From Chloroflexota bacterium (GTDB lineage: Bacteria > Chloroflexota > Anaerolineae > UBA4142 > SHND01), in NCBI GenBank assembly GCA_029778615.1, contig JAKOPZ010000316.1, forward strand, positions 1 to 64,000: DNA of 64,000 nt. The letters run 5' to 3'. The first letter of the stretch is position 1; the number at the start of each line of letters is the position of its first letter. Both the position numbers and the translations under genes were made by a program. Of the stretch, positions 24,173 through 34,298 are shown one piece after another. The notes under the pieces were generated by a model that saw nothing but the letters and a program-made list of their open reading frames with translations, ran no database searches and was not told the origin of the DNA.

Positions 24173-26638
24173 TCAGGGCACACGCAAAGAGACGTTGGCT
24201 TGTCCAACGCGATAAATACGCGTTTGTCCCTGTTCAAAAACCATTTCGCCTATTTTTCCAAATTTGTCAGCCAGCGCGGCGTTCAATTGATACTTGTTGC
24301 GTTCACTGCCGCCGACAATCACATAGTCCACGTGATACTTGGCCAGCAGTTGACGCGTCTCATCCAAATTGCGCGAGCGATAAATTTGTTGAATATCATT
24401 TTCGCGCGGACCCGCCTGGTCATAATTGCCGCGCCACTGCAATTCATGTCCACCCCAACCCAGCACGGTTGGAATGCCTGTCGCGACCGAAACGCGATTG
24501 TCAAACGAATATTGACTGCCTGCCGCTTCCAAAATCACCGCGCTGCGCGGCACGTTCGCGCGCACCCATTCAATCGCCGCGTAATCATCCGGGTACGCCC
24601 GCGCGACCCATGCCCAACCGTCAAGTGTTGGCGGCGTTTCCTGAGCATTGAAAAAATTTGCTTTGCTTGGAAAGGCAAGCGCGGGATAAATGAGGCTCAA
24701 CGCCAACAAAACAAGAAATGCGGCGCCCCAGACCCCGCGCCCAAGCGCACGCGAGTTGCTCCAAATATAATATGCGGCAAACGCGCTCGCCATCGCGAGC
24801 AGCACCCACGCCTGATAATACAATTTGAAAACGGTGTTCATACGGTAGCCGAACGTATCGCGAATAAACAGAAATTCCGTTCCGAACGTGAGGGTGAAAC
24901 CAATCAACGCGAGCAACAACGCAAACACAATCATCGTGCGCGCATTGGAATTTCCCGTCTCTTCAAGTTCCAGACGCCCCAACGCGGCGATGCCCGCAAT
25001 CAACACGACCAATAACACAAAGACCCACGGTTGCGCGCGCAGCGCGCCAAAATAGACACTCGCCGCGCTGGCGATGGGATTTTGCGCGTCAAGCTGCAAG
25101 AGCGAAATAATTTGTTCGCCCACATTCGGCAGGAGCACGAGCGCCAACATTCCGCCCAACGCAATCACAATCGGCACGGCAATGAGCGGCACCGCAAATT
25201 CCAACGCGCTGACCAAAACGCGCCGCTTGTCATTTTGCCGCAGGAACAAGAACACGACAAGACTTGCCATGACAAAAACAAACAATCCGAACATGATGAG
25301 ATATTGATGCAAAGGCGTTTTGGTCAATTGCGGCAGAATGCCTTGCGCTTGCGAAGCAAAGCCAAGATAAAAGGGCAGAAACAAAATATAACCACCCACA
25401 TATATCGCGAGCAAAAAGCCAAGCGCAGTCGCAAGCATCCAGCGCGACAAATTTTGTGCGACGCGATTTTGGGCAATGGCGAACGCGGCGGCAATCACAA
25501 ATCCGTAGGTGACAATGTCCCACGTGTTCAACATGCCGAGTGCGCCGACGATGAGCGCAACCAAGAGAACGCGCGGTGTGAGCAAAACGGACTGGAGCGA
25601 TTGGAGACCGGTGATTGGAACGTGCGGCGTGAGCAAAAGGTTCAATGCCACCGCCAGCGCGAGAACACCGAACGGCAGCGCCAACACGTGCGGATGCAAA
25701 TCGCCCAAAAGAAAACTGAACGCGGGAAACTCATCAATCACTTCGAGGTGTCCGCCATCTGTCGGATTGATGTCGTTCAAAACACGCGAGGCGCGCCACC
25801 ACCACCAATTGTCTTCAGGAATCCCGGTGCCTGACGGCTGAATCTCTTCCAGCCCGTGCAAATTCAAACTCGCGTAAAAATCGCGCGGACCGATTTCGGC
25901 GTTGTACGCGACTTCAAAGACCGCCTGCAAATTTCCAATGACGAGCAGTAGAAAAACTGCCAACACACCAAACGCAAAAGGCGAACGTTTCGCGGCGCGC
26001 GGAGAATCATTTTGCTGCGCGTACGTCACCGCGTTGAAAACAAGACCGAACGCGCCGACTGCCGCCATCGCGAACGTCATAATCAGTCCGAGATTGAACG
26101 CATACCCCGACGGAATGTTTCCCAATTTCGCCAGCGCGGCGACAATCACGTAACCGAGATAATAGTAACTGATGGCATAACCGGCAAGCCACGCGTCGCG
26201 CGGAGGAAACGTGTCGCTCTGCAAGATGGAATTGAGGAACATGAATTCCATCGGTTTTTCCGTCGCGGAAATTTCAGGATTGAACGCGCGGAAATATGCG
26301 AACGCGAGGAACGCGACCCCAAACACAATTTCCACAACCAGCGCATATTTCCAATTTTCACGCAGCCACGCGAGCACCGAATCCTTGCCTTTGCCGCGCA
26401 GCAAACCCCAACTCAACACCACGACGAGCACGAGCAAAACCGCGAGCGCGCCCATTGTATTGTGAATGAACCCGAACACTGCGAGCAGCCAAAACGGATA
26501 CACCCATAACAACAACGCGAGCGGTTTCGCAAACGCATACCCGCGGTCCGGCAGGAAACGCAAAAAACGCATTGTCACAGGCAATGCGGCAAAGGAAACG
26601 AGTATGAGGAGAAACCACCAGAGGAAAAGGTAAATCAT
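24173..26638 (-). CDS. DUF2298 (Chlor_Arch_YYY) polytopic membrane protein
   Basis: 821 residues with many membrane spans. The family-defining triple tyrosine is visible in GYAISYYYLGYVIVAALAKLG, followed by a Leu/Phe-rich core, and NWWWWRASRVLNDI and ISEFPAFSFLLGDLHPHVLALPFG, a conserved His-rich loop. The family is known mainly from Chloroflexi and Archaea and is believed to belong to the GT-C fold; the donor and acceptor are unknown. The C-terminal 150 residues form a soluble domain. The ATG overlaps the small upstream gene (26635-26892) by four bases. A copy of the heptamer repeat (25592-25620) is translated in frame (TGLQSLQS). Confidence 0.85.
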   Translation of the reverse strand: MIYLFLWWFLLILVSFAALPVTMRFLRFLPDRGYAFAKPLALLLWVYPFWLLAVFGFIHNTMGALAVLLVLVVVLSWGLLRGKGKDSVLAWLRENWKYALVVEIVFGVAFLAFAYFRAFNPEISATEKPMEFMFLNSILQSDTFPPRDAWLAGYAISYYYLGYVIVAALAKLGNIPSGYAFNLGLIMTFAMAAVGAFGLVFNAVTYAQQNDSPRAAKRSPFAFGVLAVFLLLVIGNLQAVFEVAYNAEIGPRDFYASLNLHGLEEIQPSGTGIPEDNWWWWRASRVLNDINPTDGGHLEVIDEFPAFSFLLGDLHPHVLALPFGVLALAVALNLLLTPHVPITGLQSLQSVLLTPRVLLVALIVGALGMLNTWDIVTYGFVIAAAFAIAQNRVAQNLSRWMLATALGFLLAIYVGGYILFLPFYLGFASQAQGILPQLTKTPLHQYLIMFGLFVFVMASLVVFLFLRQNDKRRVLVSALEFAVPLIAVPIVIALGGMLALVLLPNVGEQIISLLQLDAQNPIASAASVYFGALRAQPWVFVLLVVLIAGIAALGRLELEETGNSNARTMIVFALLLALIGFTLTFGTEFLFIRDTFGYRMNTVFKLYYQAWVLLAMASAFAAYYIWSNSRALGRGVWGAAFLVLLALSLIYPALAFPSKANFFNAQETPPTLDGWAWVARAYPDDYAAIEWVRANVPRSAVILEAAGSQYSFDNRVSVATGIPTVLGWGGHELQWRGNYDQAGPRENDIQQIYRSRNLDETRQLLAKYHVDYVIVGGSERNKYQLNAALADKFGKIGEMVFEQGQTRIYRVGQANVSLRVP
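25592..25620. repeat. Heptamer repeat copy inside the DUF2298 gene
   Basis: CTGGAGCGATTGGAGA then CCGGTGATTGGAA, units of the YTGGAGA type. It is read in frame as part of an apparently normal membrane protein. Confidence 0.45.
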
Positions 26639-26892
26639 TTTTTCCTTTTTAACCTTTTCACCTGCTGATATTGAGATTCAAAGCGCGCAAGCAAATCTCG
26701 CATGGACTCGTAATCATAGTTCGGCACAAGGACCTTGAAACCCACATCCATCGTTGCGCGACCGGCACCCCATTGTGACAACGCGATGCCACCCACAATT
26801 GCATAGCGTACCTTATTTTTTTCGAGGACGCGGACGACGCGCCGAAGTGGTTTTTCGAGTTGGACCGGAATTCGCATGGCGTCTTTGCTCAA
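26635..26892 (-). CDS. Truncated nucleotidyltransferase-like protein
   Basis: 85 residues at most (ATG MSKDAM; a second ATG 15 nt later is equally likely). NKVRYAIVGGIALSQWGAGRATMDVGFKVLVP matches the start of a minimal nucleotidyltransferase, with GGxAL and WGxxRxTxDVD, but the second catalytic Asp is Gly (MDVG), and the protein stops about 35 residues later in a Lys/Arg-rich tail (KRLKRKK). It is therefore probably a decayed remnant or a non-catalytic protein. Its stop overlaps the DUF2298 ATG by four bases, so it may still serve as a translational coupler. It is the only such small gene in the glycan operon. Confidence 0.55.
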   Translation of the reverse strand: MSKDAMRIPVQLEKPLRRVVRVLEKNKVRYAIVGGIALSQWGAGRATMDVGFKVLVPNYDYESMRDLLARFESQYQQVKRLKRKK

Positions 26893-26967
26893 AGCTTTTC
26901 ATACGCTCAAGATATCGTTATCGCACATTTCTTAACAGCGTGTGAACTTGACGTTAACAGAATCGCG

Positions 26968-29900
26968 CTATTTGACCACCTGCGCTACTTTATCCGTCAG
27001 CGCGTAAATTTGCACGCCGTCCGCGTCATAGATTTTTCGCAGCGTGCCTTCACTCACCATTTTGTCGAATTTGTTGAAATTTCGGTCACTGTACACCGCG
27101 TGCTCCATCGGACCGACGTAGAGGAGCGACACGCCGTAATGATGTAACAAATCCAACGTCTCGGTTGTGTCCGCCGATTCGTACATTGTTCGCACATCTT
27201 GCAGGCGATTGTCCACAATGTTGCCGGGCAAGAGCGAATACTGCTGTTTGGTGTGCCAGTCCCAACCGATAACCGTCGGCAGTCCCGTATTGATGGATAC
27301 GCGATTGCCCCAATGATACAGCCCCGCGTTCCCTTCGACGATAACGGGCGAGCCAAGAATATTTTCGCGCAGCCATTGAATCGCTTGGTAATCGGGCGCA
27401 AGCGCAAACTCGTGATTGTTTTCGTTGTACGACGCTTGCTTCATGTAATCGAGCCCGTTCAGTCCCGGCGGCATTTCTTTGACGAAACGGTCGTTCACTT
27501 TTGCCCAACCGGCGAACGCGGGATACAGCGCGCCTGCGAGAATCAAAAGCACGGCAATCCCCCACCACGCGGCTTTGAGTGTTTGCATTGCGCCGGCATC
27601 GCCGCCAACTTTTTGTCCGGTGGTCGCGTCCGTTTGCGGGTCACGGAACCAGAGTGAATGAAATACGATCGCAAGTCCCGCCGCGCTCACCATCGCGAAA
27701 AATACCCACGCTTGCAGATAGAATTTGAAAACGGTGTTCATGCGTCCGATGTCGCCTTTGAGCGTGACCACTTCCACCATCAACGTCAACAACAACGCGG
27801 CGGCGAGTATCAATGTCAAAAAGCGATGCAGCGGCGCGGTATCGCGCTGCAAGAGAATCCACGCGGCGGCGGCAACCAGCGGCACTACCACCGCGAACAC
27901 TTGGAGTGACAAAAACAACAATCCAAATTCGAGCACGAGCAGCGCGGGCAGCAAATAAATTGTCCAACCTTCGAGCAGCGAACGCGCGGGCGTTACATCA
28001 TTCGACGCGTTCAGGGTGCGCGCGGAACGATTCGCGAGCAGTATCACCAAATATGTCGCGATGAGGAAAAGGAAGATGCCATGCACGACCAGGTAATCGC
28101 TCAACACCGTGCGCGCGTCTTTCCAAATTTCGACGCTCGTGTACGCCGTGCCGTAATGGGCAATATAGGGCCAGTAAAACGCAACGCCCAACACAATCAG
28201 CGCAATCATGCGCCAACCCAATGCCCAACCAATACGGCGCGGGTCAAACGAAAAACCGACGGTGACAATGCCGAGCACAAGCGCAAACAAAATGACCAGC
28301 ACATAAATCGCCATGTCAAAGGTGATGCGAAATCCTGCCGCGTTAATCGGAATGACCGCGAGCGAAATTTGCACAAACACCAAAACGACAAAGAGCAAAT
28401 AACGTTGAATGAATTCGCTCCAGTCGAACGGTGCGCCGTCCGGATTCGACGAACGATAGTCAACAAAAAATCCAATCGCCATCGCACCGCCAATGACCGC
28501 GAGATACGTCGGATAGTCCCATGTGTTAATTGCGCGCAGCGCGCCCAGCACGAGCGCGGCGAGTCCCAAATCGTACCACTGTAATTTCGCGCGATTGAAA
28601 ACGGCGTGCGCGGCAACACCTAAACCGAGCAGCGCGAACGGCAGCGCCATCAAATGCGCGTGCAGGTCGGCATAGACAAAAGTGAAAAATGGAATTTCGT
28701 TAATTGTATCGGGAATGATGCGCGTCGCCGTCCAATACCAATTTCCAATCGCCACCGGAATCTCTTTGCCATCCACCAGCCACGCAAACAGTCCGACCAA
28801 AAACGAAGTGACGCCGCCCGACGCGCCGTTCGATTGTCCCAAGTCGCTCAACCCTTTGAACAGTACGCCCACCTGCCCGAGGTTGCCGATAATGAGAACG
28901 AGGAACGCGGCAACGATGCCCGCGAGGAATGCGCGAAAAGAAATTGGAGACTGGAGATTGGAGACTGGACGCGAGTCTTCGGTCTCTGTTTTTCGGATTT
29001 GGCTGACCAGATTATATGTAACGCCAAACGCGCCGACAGCGGTCATGCCGAAAAACATCGGCAACAACAAGTTGTATGCGACTTCGGGAACGATGCCCGT
29101 GAATTTCACCAGTGTCGCGCTGATGACTTGACCAAAATAGTAATAGTTGATGAATCCGCCTTCGAACCACGGATTGTACGCCGGAAAATACGTTGACTTG
29201 ATGACCGCGTTTAGGTACGCAAAGTCCATCGGCTTTTCGCCGCCGAACCATGGATGCCACAAATCGGGATTGCCGTACCGAATGGCGAGGTCGAGCGCAA
29301 AAAATGCGAGAAACACAATTTCGATGCCGACGAGCAGCTTCCAGCGTGCGCGCAAAAAATTTAACATTTCCGCGCGTTGACGCCACACCACATACAGCGC
29401 GCCGACGAGCAGCAGCGCCAACACCAACAGCATCGTCGTGCGTTCGAACGGCAGGGCTTGGTAACTCGCGAGCGTCCACGTCAACCACGCAAACGCAAGC
29501 ACGCCGACCATTTTCGTCAGCGCGTATCCGCGGTCTGCAAATTTGCGAAACGCGACGAACGAATACGGAAACGCGAGCACGCCCAGTCCCCAAATGGTGA
29601 GAATCCAAATGATGACGGGAATCGCATTGACAAAATCGTTCGGATTGAAAATCTGAGACCATGTGCCGCCTGCATAGTTCGCGGCTTGGAGTTCGGGCGA
29701 CATGCGAAAACCATTTTTGGACGCGACGGCGTCAATCGGTTTCAGTTTTTCCAGTTCCGAAAGGTCAACGCTGTTTAGCAGTTTCGCGGTATTTTCCGAC
29801 GAATAGCGGTCAGTCTTTTTGAAAATCAAGACCTTGGGATGGTCGTATACAGTGAACGCTTCGTCCGATGAATCGTCGTTGATGACAATCCCGAACAATT

Positions 29901-31815
29901 GCGGGTACGATGTGAATTCTTGAATCTTGTCGAATCCGAGTTGTCCGTTAAACAACCATTCGTAATATTTTGTCGTGAGCGGATAACGCCAAGGCAAGCG
30001 CGGGATGGATTGATACAAACGATTGCTCGAAAGGACAATGTAATCCGCTTCGTCCAACCAATTCTGCAAGTCATCGCGTTTGCTCGGGTCGTCCTCGCCA
30101 TAATTCTGCATCATGCCGTCACTGCTTGAAGACAGCCCTTTGAACATGCCGCCGAACGGGTCGAGCCCTTCCACGCGCATCGGGAGCGGGTCATCCCAAT
30201 GTTCGTTCGCAATTACGGAACCGGGCGGGATATTGTGCACAATCCATTTTGATGCGGCGATGCGCGTAACGGGACGCGTATAAATCGTGGTGAACGCGGC
30301 TGCCCAGAAAACGGTATAGCCCGCAATGACGAGAACGACGGCGGCGAATGCGAACCGCGCAATCGTCTTCCAGGGGAGTGCGAGTTTCACAACTTGCTCC
30401 CACAACCAGAAAACAAAAAAGCCCGCATAGATAGCAAAGAACGGATACAGCGGCAAGTAATATCGCACGACCAAAACAAACTGCTGACCGAGATACAAAA
30501 AGAATCCGCCAATCCACAGCAAGAGCAGCAAGTGGTTCCATTTGCGCTCTCGCAAAACTTGATAAATGCCGACAAAGAATCCTGCCCACGCGGCGAACGC
30601 GAACGGAATGCCCATACCGAACATGGACATGTTGTAAAGCGGAAACAGATACGCCGCGCGTCCCGTCCATTGATGGCTCGGCGGATAATCAATTTCACCG
30701 CTGATGAGTTGACTGATAAATTTCATGTCGTCAACCCATTTCGGATTCAGTCCGAACAGTCCTTCAAACGCATACGGCTGTCCGATGCGAAACACCAGCA
30801 GCGCGGCAATCGCGGAAATCACCAAACCCGCGCCGACATAAAAGAGCGCATTCCAAAATTCCGTCGTCGCAGCTTGAGGCGCAACCGTTTCGCGCGCCGT
30901 GAAGGTGCGCGGGCGCGTTTCAATTTCAATCATCAACGGACCAATCGTAATCGTCCGCGTGCTCGTGTCCGCAGCGTTGGCGCTTGCTTGAGTTCCTAAC
31001 GCGTCATCGCCCACAACCGCGCCGGCATCCATTGCCAAAGTGCGCGTTGGCGCGGGCTCGCGCGCCAAGCCGATGCGTTTCACCGGACCGAGCAGCGTCA
31101 CCAAACGCAAGAGCGCCGCCATCACAATAATCGCGGCGAACGTGAGGAAATTGATGCGCGACGCCACCGCCAGCCCGAGCGCCGCGCCCGCGAGCGCGTA
31201 CGCGAGCCAGCCGCGTTTGCCCTGCATGATGTCGAGCGTGAACCAAAACGCGAGCACAATCGGCACATTGCCGAACGCATCCACCGTAAAGAAATGCGAT
31301 TCCTGAATCGGCAGCACCGCGCACGCATACAAGAACGCGGCGAACAAACCAACGCCCGCGTTGAACAAGCGGCGCCCAATCGCAAACACCATCGCGCATG
31401 TGAACAAATCAAATAGCGCCGACAACACGCGTCCGACAATATAAATGTTCCAGTACTCGGCTTGATTTACCAACTGCGCGGCGACGCGCACAATGAACAA
31501 TGGCGCCGTGCCGTACACAAACGAACCGAAATTGTTGTTGTACGGATTCATCGGCGATTTGTCGGTATCAAAATATTCGCCAATCGAATCGGGCAAACGA
31601 ATCGCCGTCGAAACCATCGTCAGGAAACGTTCGTCAGGATGGAGATGTTGTTCTTCGTCCCAGTTGACGCCGGTAAATCGAAAGACGCCGCCCAAAATCA
31701 AAATGAGCGCGAGGAGAAGATAGACGCCATAACGTCCCGCCAAACGCGGCAGGCGCGCACTCGAGTCAACAGGGTGAGGTTGGATTAGAGATGCTTGGTC
31801 GGATTGCGATTCCAT
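26968..31815 (-). CDS. 1615-residue fusion: GT39-like glycosyltransferase plus DUF2298
   Basis: Two GT-C type halves in one chain. The N-terminal half (about 1-640) has HPDERF at 59-64 after the first membrane segment, the acidic loop of ArnT/PMT-like enzymes, and a soluble segment rich in aromatic residues. The C-terminal half (about 700-1615) is DUF2298, with GGFINYYYFGQVISATLVKF and the His-containing loop (FVYADLHAHLMALPFALLG). A protein with the same HPDER motif stands alone at 44227-46071. Fusion suggests the two activities work on one lipid-linked intermediate. A heptamer repeat copy (28944-28969) is read through in a loop (SNLQSPISFRA). It starts 83 nt downstream of the 792-residue GT39 gene; it is not overlapping. 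Confidence 0.85.
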   Translation of the reverse strand: MESQSDQASLIQPHPVDSSARLPRLAGRYGVYLLLALILILGGVFRFTGVNWDEEQHLHPDERFLTMVSTAIRLPDSIGEYFDTDKSPMNPYNNNFGSFVYGTAPLFIVRVAAQLVNQAEYWNIYIVGRVLSALFDLFTCAMVFAIGRRLFNAGVGLFAAFLYACAVLPIQESHFFTVDAFGNVPIVLAFWFTLDIMQGKRGWLAYALAGAALGLAVASRINFLTFAAIIVMAALLRLVTLLGPVKRIGLAREPAPTRTLAMDAGAVVGDDALGTQASANAADTSTRTITIGPLMIEIETRPRTFTARETVAPQAATTEFWNALFYVGAGLVISAIAALLVFRIGQPYAFEGLFGLNPKWVDDMKFISQLISGEIDYPPSHQWTGRAAYLFPLYNMSMFGMGIPFAFAAWAGFFVGIYQVLRERKWNHLLLLLWIGGFFLYLGQQFVLVVRYYLPLYPFFAIYAGFFVFWLWEQVVKLALPWKTIARFAFAAVVLVIAGYTVFWAAAFTTIYTRPVTRIAASKWIVHNIPPGSVIANEHWDDPLPMRVEGLDPFGGMFKGLSSSSDGMMQNYGEDDPSKRDDLQNWLDEADYIVLSSNRLYQSIPRLPWRYPLTTKYYEWLFNGQLGFDKIQEFTSYPQLFGIVINDDSSDEAFTVYDHPKVLIFKKTDRYSSENTAKLLNSVDLSELEKLKPIDAVASKNGFRMSPELQAANYAGGTWSQIFNPNDFVNAIPVIIWILTIWGLGVLAFPYSFVAFRKFADRGYALTKMVGVLAFAWLTWTLASYQALPFERTTMLLVLALLLVGALYVVWRQRAEMLNFLRARWKLLVGIEIVFLAFFALDLAIRYGNPDLWHPWFGGEKPMDFAYLNAVIKSTYFPAYNPWFEGGFINYYYFGQVISATLVKFTGIVPEVAYNLLLPMFFGMTAVGAFGVTYNLVSQIRKTETEDSRPVSNLQSPISFRAFLAGIVAAFLVLIIGNLGQVGVLFKGLSDLGQSNGASGGVTSFLVGLFAWLVDGKEIPVAIGNWYWTATRIIPDTINEIPFFTFVYADLHAHLMALPFALLGLGVAAHAVFNRAKLQWYDLGLAALVLGALRAINTWDYPTYLAVIGGAMAIGFFVDYRSSNPDGAPFDWSEFIQRYLLFVVLVFVQISLAVIPINAAGFRITFDMAIYVLVILFALVLGIVTVGFSFDPRRIGWALGWRMIALIVLGVAFYWPYIAHYGTAYTSVEIWKDARTVLSDYLVVHGIFLFLIATYLVILLANRSARTLNASNDVTPARSLLEGWTIYLLPALLVLEFGLLFLSLQVFAVVVPLVAAAAWILLQRDTAPLHRFLTLILAAALLLTLMVEVVTLKGDIGRMNTVFKFYLQAWVFFAMVSAAGLAIVFHSLWFRDPQTDATTGQKVGGDAGAMQTLKAAWWGIAVLLILAGALYPAFAGWAKVNDRFVKEMPPGLNGLDYMKQASYNENNHEFALAPDYQAIQWLRENILGSPVIVEGNAGLYHWGNRVSINTGLPTVIGWDWHTKQQYSLLPGNIVDNRLQDVRTMYESADTTETLDLLHHYGVSLLYVGPMEHAVYSDRNFNKFDKMVSEGTLRKIYDADGVQIYALTDKVAQVVK
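28944..28969. repeat. Heptamer repeat copy inside the 1615-residue gene
   Basis: TTGGAGA, CTGGAGA, TTGGAGA, CTGGA in tandem. Read on the coding strand it encodes NLQSPIS in a loop between membrane segments of the DUF2298 half. Confidence 0.7.
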
Positions 31816-31898
31816 AAGTCTAATTTTGCAGGAATGCGGAGGCGGTTAATGAATATAAGACAAAAATGCTTAACGAACAAATGAGTTTCTCCCTGCGG

Positions 31899-34277
31899 TT
31901 AGTCTAGAGTGACGGTATACCGCAAATACAGCATTTCTCCGGGATTCGTAACACGCCAAATCTCCTGATAATCGCCCCCCGGATATTTATCGCGAATGCG
32001 CTGCATCAAACGTTTATGGTCCGGCGTTGCAGCAAAAATTGCGGGGCGCCCTCTTTTCACAAGCTCGTCCAGTTCATTCACGTCCGTAAAGTCGAACCCT
32101 TTTAGATTGTGCGAGAGATACGGGATGGATGGAAAGCCAATGAACATGCGCGGTTGCCCCGCAAAATACACAATGGAATTGCGCGGCGCCTCACCCATGT
32201 ACAGCCCCAAGTCGAGCGCGACTTCGTCATTTGCAGAGGTGAAATAATACTTGGGCGTATATTCCCAAAAATAAAAACTCAGACTGAGAAATGCCAACAC
32301 TGTCACGGCAACGGCAATTGCCCCCGCGCGAACCAGAGGTTTCCAATTTAGCAAGTCACCACAGAACGCGGCGAGCTTCCACAATGCCAACGCGACAAAT
32401 ACAGCGACGGCGGGTAACAGAATGACCATCCGCTCGGCAGCAGGCGGAGGAATAATCAACGCACCGCCGAAAAAAACCACCGACCAAAACCACATTTGCA
32501 GCAAAAGGTGTCGTCCTTGGCGCACCGCAAACATAGAAAGCGCGAGACCAATTGCGAGCAAAAACGCCCACATCCCATCAAAGAGTGGCTGGGGAGAATT
32601 GTAGAACCCATGAATCGCGGGAATCGAAACAAACATCAGCAAGGTGCGAACCATGTTGCGAAACACAATCAGTGGGATTGGTTCACCGGTCGCTTCGACT
32701 TCGCGCTCCACCCAACCTGTCTGAAACGCGCCCATCTGGTTCATTCTGGAGAAACCAATATCCAAGTGCATCGCAAAATAATACGCAATCGGCAGCACCA
32801 CCAATGTCGCACACACCACAAACAGCGCGTATTTGTGCCACTCTTGCCACCTCTTTTTGTCAAAGACGAATTGAATCAAAAGCCAGGCGCCCGCGAGCAA
32901 TAACACCAGACGACTGCCCGCATAAGAATAGACACTCAAGCCCGCAACAATTCCGCCTGCCGCAAACCAATACAATTTGCGCGTTTGCACTGCGCGATAA
33001 ATTATGCCAAACGAAAGCGCGGCGAACAGCGGCGCTTCAACATTGTTCAAAACTTGGCGGCTAAAGTGAATATGTAGCGCCATCACCGCGAGCGCCGTTG
33101 CAGTGAGCAACGCGATGGGCTTGTTGAACATCGCGCGCGCCATGAGATAGCTCGTAGGAATCGTGAGCGTCCCAAAGATGACAGCGAGAATACGGATTCC
33201 AAATATAGAGTCCCCAAAAATCCGTACCGATACTGCCCACACGAGAAATGACAAGGACGCCTCAGACGACCAGCCCGAACGGAACATGTTACTCACTTCG
33301 CCGTTGAGAATCCGAATCGCTTCTTGACCAATTGAACCTTCATCGCCTCCGAATGGAAAAGGAATGTTAACAATATCATACGCGCGCAACGCAAACGCGA
33401 GCAGTGTAAGCACGCCCACTATTAATATCGTGGCGCGCGACCTCCACAATCGCGCGCGCAGCCCTTTCCAACTCCCCCATGCCGGAATCAGCACAAACGC
33501 AATCGTTAAAGCAGCGATTGCCGCGAGCCAAGCATAGAACGTGACCCAATAATTATCATCCGGGCGCGGTCCCTGTGAGGCAAAGGTGCAAAAGATAATT
33601 GCGGCTACAGCCGCGAGCGCCAACCCAATTTGCCCAAGCGTTGTCCGCGTGAGACGCAGAGTTCCAAGTCGCGCATCGAATCTCCCCGCCGTTGTGCGTG
33701 ACGCGGCGCGCAGCGCCGCAAAGATAAGCACGTAGGCGGCGCCAACAACTACAAGTCCCCAATTCGCCGAGTGCTCGTCAACGGACAAAATTATCTGTCC
33801 AATCAGCGCAAGTCCCAAGCCGAAAATAAAAAGCATTGCTGCCGTCGGCGGCATCTTGCGGTCCTCGTCGCCGAGCACCACAAGATTCTCTTGGCTTTCC
33901 TGCTGAGCCCGTCTGGACCGATTCCACGCGGCAAAGCGTTGCGCGACGCGCCGAATGGGGTTGGGGGGCACAGTTAAACTTGGCACGAGAGCGGAGGCGG
34001 ACTGTATTCCGATAATATCAGAGACAAGCTCTCCCGAATCGAGTCGCGTCGCGTTCAACGGCGCATTGGCTCCCGCGCGCGCGCCGAGCAAAATACCAAC
34101 CAAGAGAACCAGCGCGAACGCGATGGTCACAAGCACGAGCAGCGCAAGGATTGACATGGCGTCACGCGTCAGCCCCGGCGCAATCATGCGGTCAATGAAT
34201 ATGCCAACCGCAACGCCGAGCGCAACGAGCGCGACGCGTATCATCATCCGCACGATATTGATAGAGCGCTTTTGCAT
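31899..34277 (-). CDS. GT39-family membrane glycosyltransferase
   Basis: 792 residues. A long N-terminal region has several hydrophobic segments; then FPFGGDEGSIGQEAIRI (Asp-Glu loop after a membrane span) marks the dolichyl-phosphate-mannose-mannosyltransferase-like fold (GT39/ArnT). LMARAMFNKPIALLTATALAVMALHIHFSRQ is the usual second loop. It would transfer a sugar from a polyprenyl-phosphate donor outside the membrane. A soluble C-terminal part follows, as in many family members. It lies 21 nt downstream of the next GT gene on the same strand. Start ATG at 34277; no clear ribosome site. Confidence 0.8.
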   Translation of the reverse strand: MQKRSINIVRMMIRVALVALGVAVGIFIDRMIAPGLTRDAMSILALLVLVTIAFALVLLVGILLGARAGANAPLNATRLDSGELVSDIIGIQSASALVPSLTVPPNPIRRVAQRFAAWNRSRRAQQESQENLVVLGDEDRKMPPTAAMLFIFGLGLALIGQIILSVDEHSANWGLVVVGAAYVLIFAALRAASRTTAGRFDARLGTLRLTRTTLGQIGLALAAVAAIIFCTFASQGPRPDDNYWVTFYAWLAAIAALTIAFVLIPAWGSWKGLRARLWRSRATILIVGVLTLLAFALRAYDIVNIPFPFGGDEGSIGQEAIRILNGEVSNMFRSGWSSEASLSFLVWAVSVRIFGDSIFGIRILAVIFGTLTIPTSYLMARAMFNKPIALLTATALAVMALHIHFSRQVLNNVEAPLFAALSFGIIYRAVQTRKLYWFAAGGIVAGLSVYSYAGSRLVLLLAGAWLLIQFVFDKKRWQEWHKYALFVVCATLVVLPIAYYFAMHLDIGFSRMNQMGAFQTGWVEREVEATGEPIPLIVFRNMVRTLLMFVSIPAIHGFYNSPQPLFDGMWAFLLAIGLALSMFAVRQGRHLLLQMWFWSVVFFGGALIIPPPAAERMVILLPAVAVFVALALWKLAAFCGDLLNWKPLVRAGAIAVAVTVLAFLSLSFYFWEYTPKYYFTSANDEVALDLGLYMGEAPRNSIVYFAGQPRMFIGFPSIPYLSHNLKGFDFTDVNELDELVKRGRPAIFAATPDHKRLMQRIRDKYPGGDYQEIWRVTNPGEMLYLRYTVTLD

Positions 34278-34298
34278 GAGAAGGTAATGACGCGGGAA

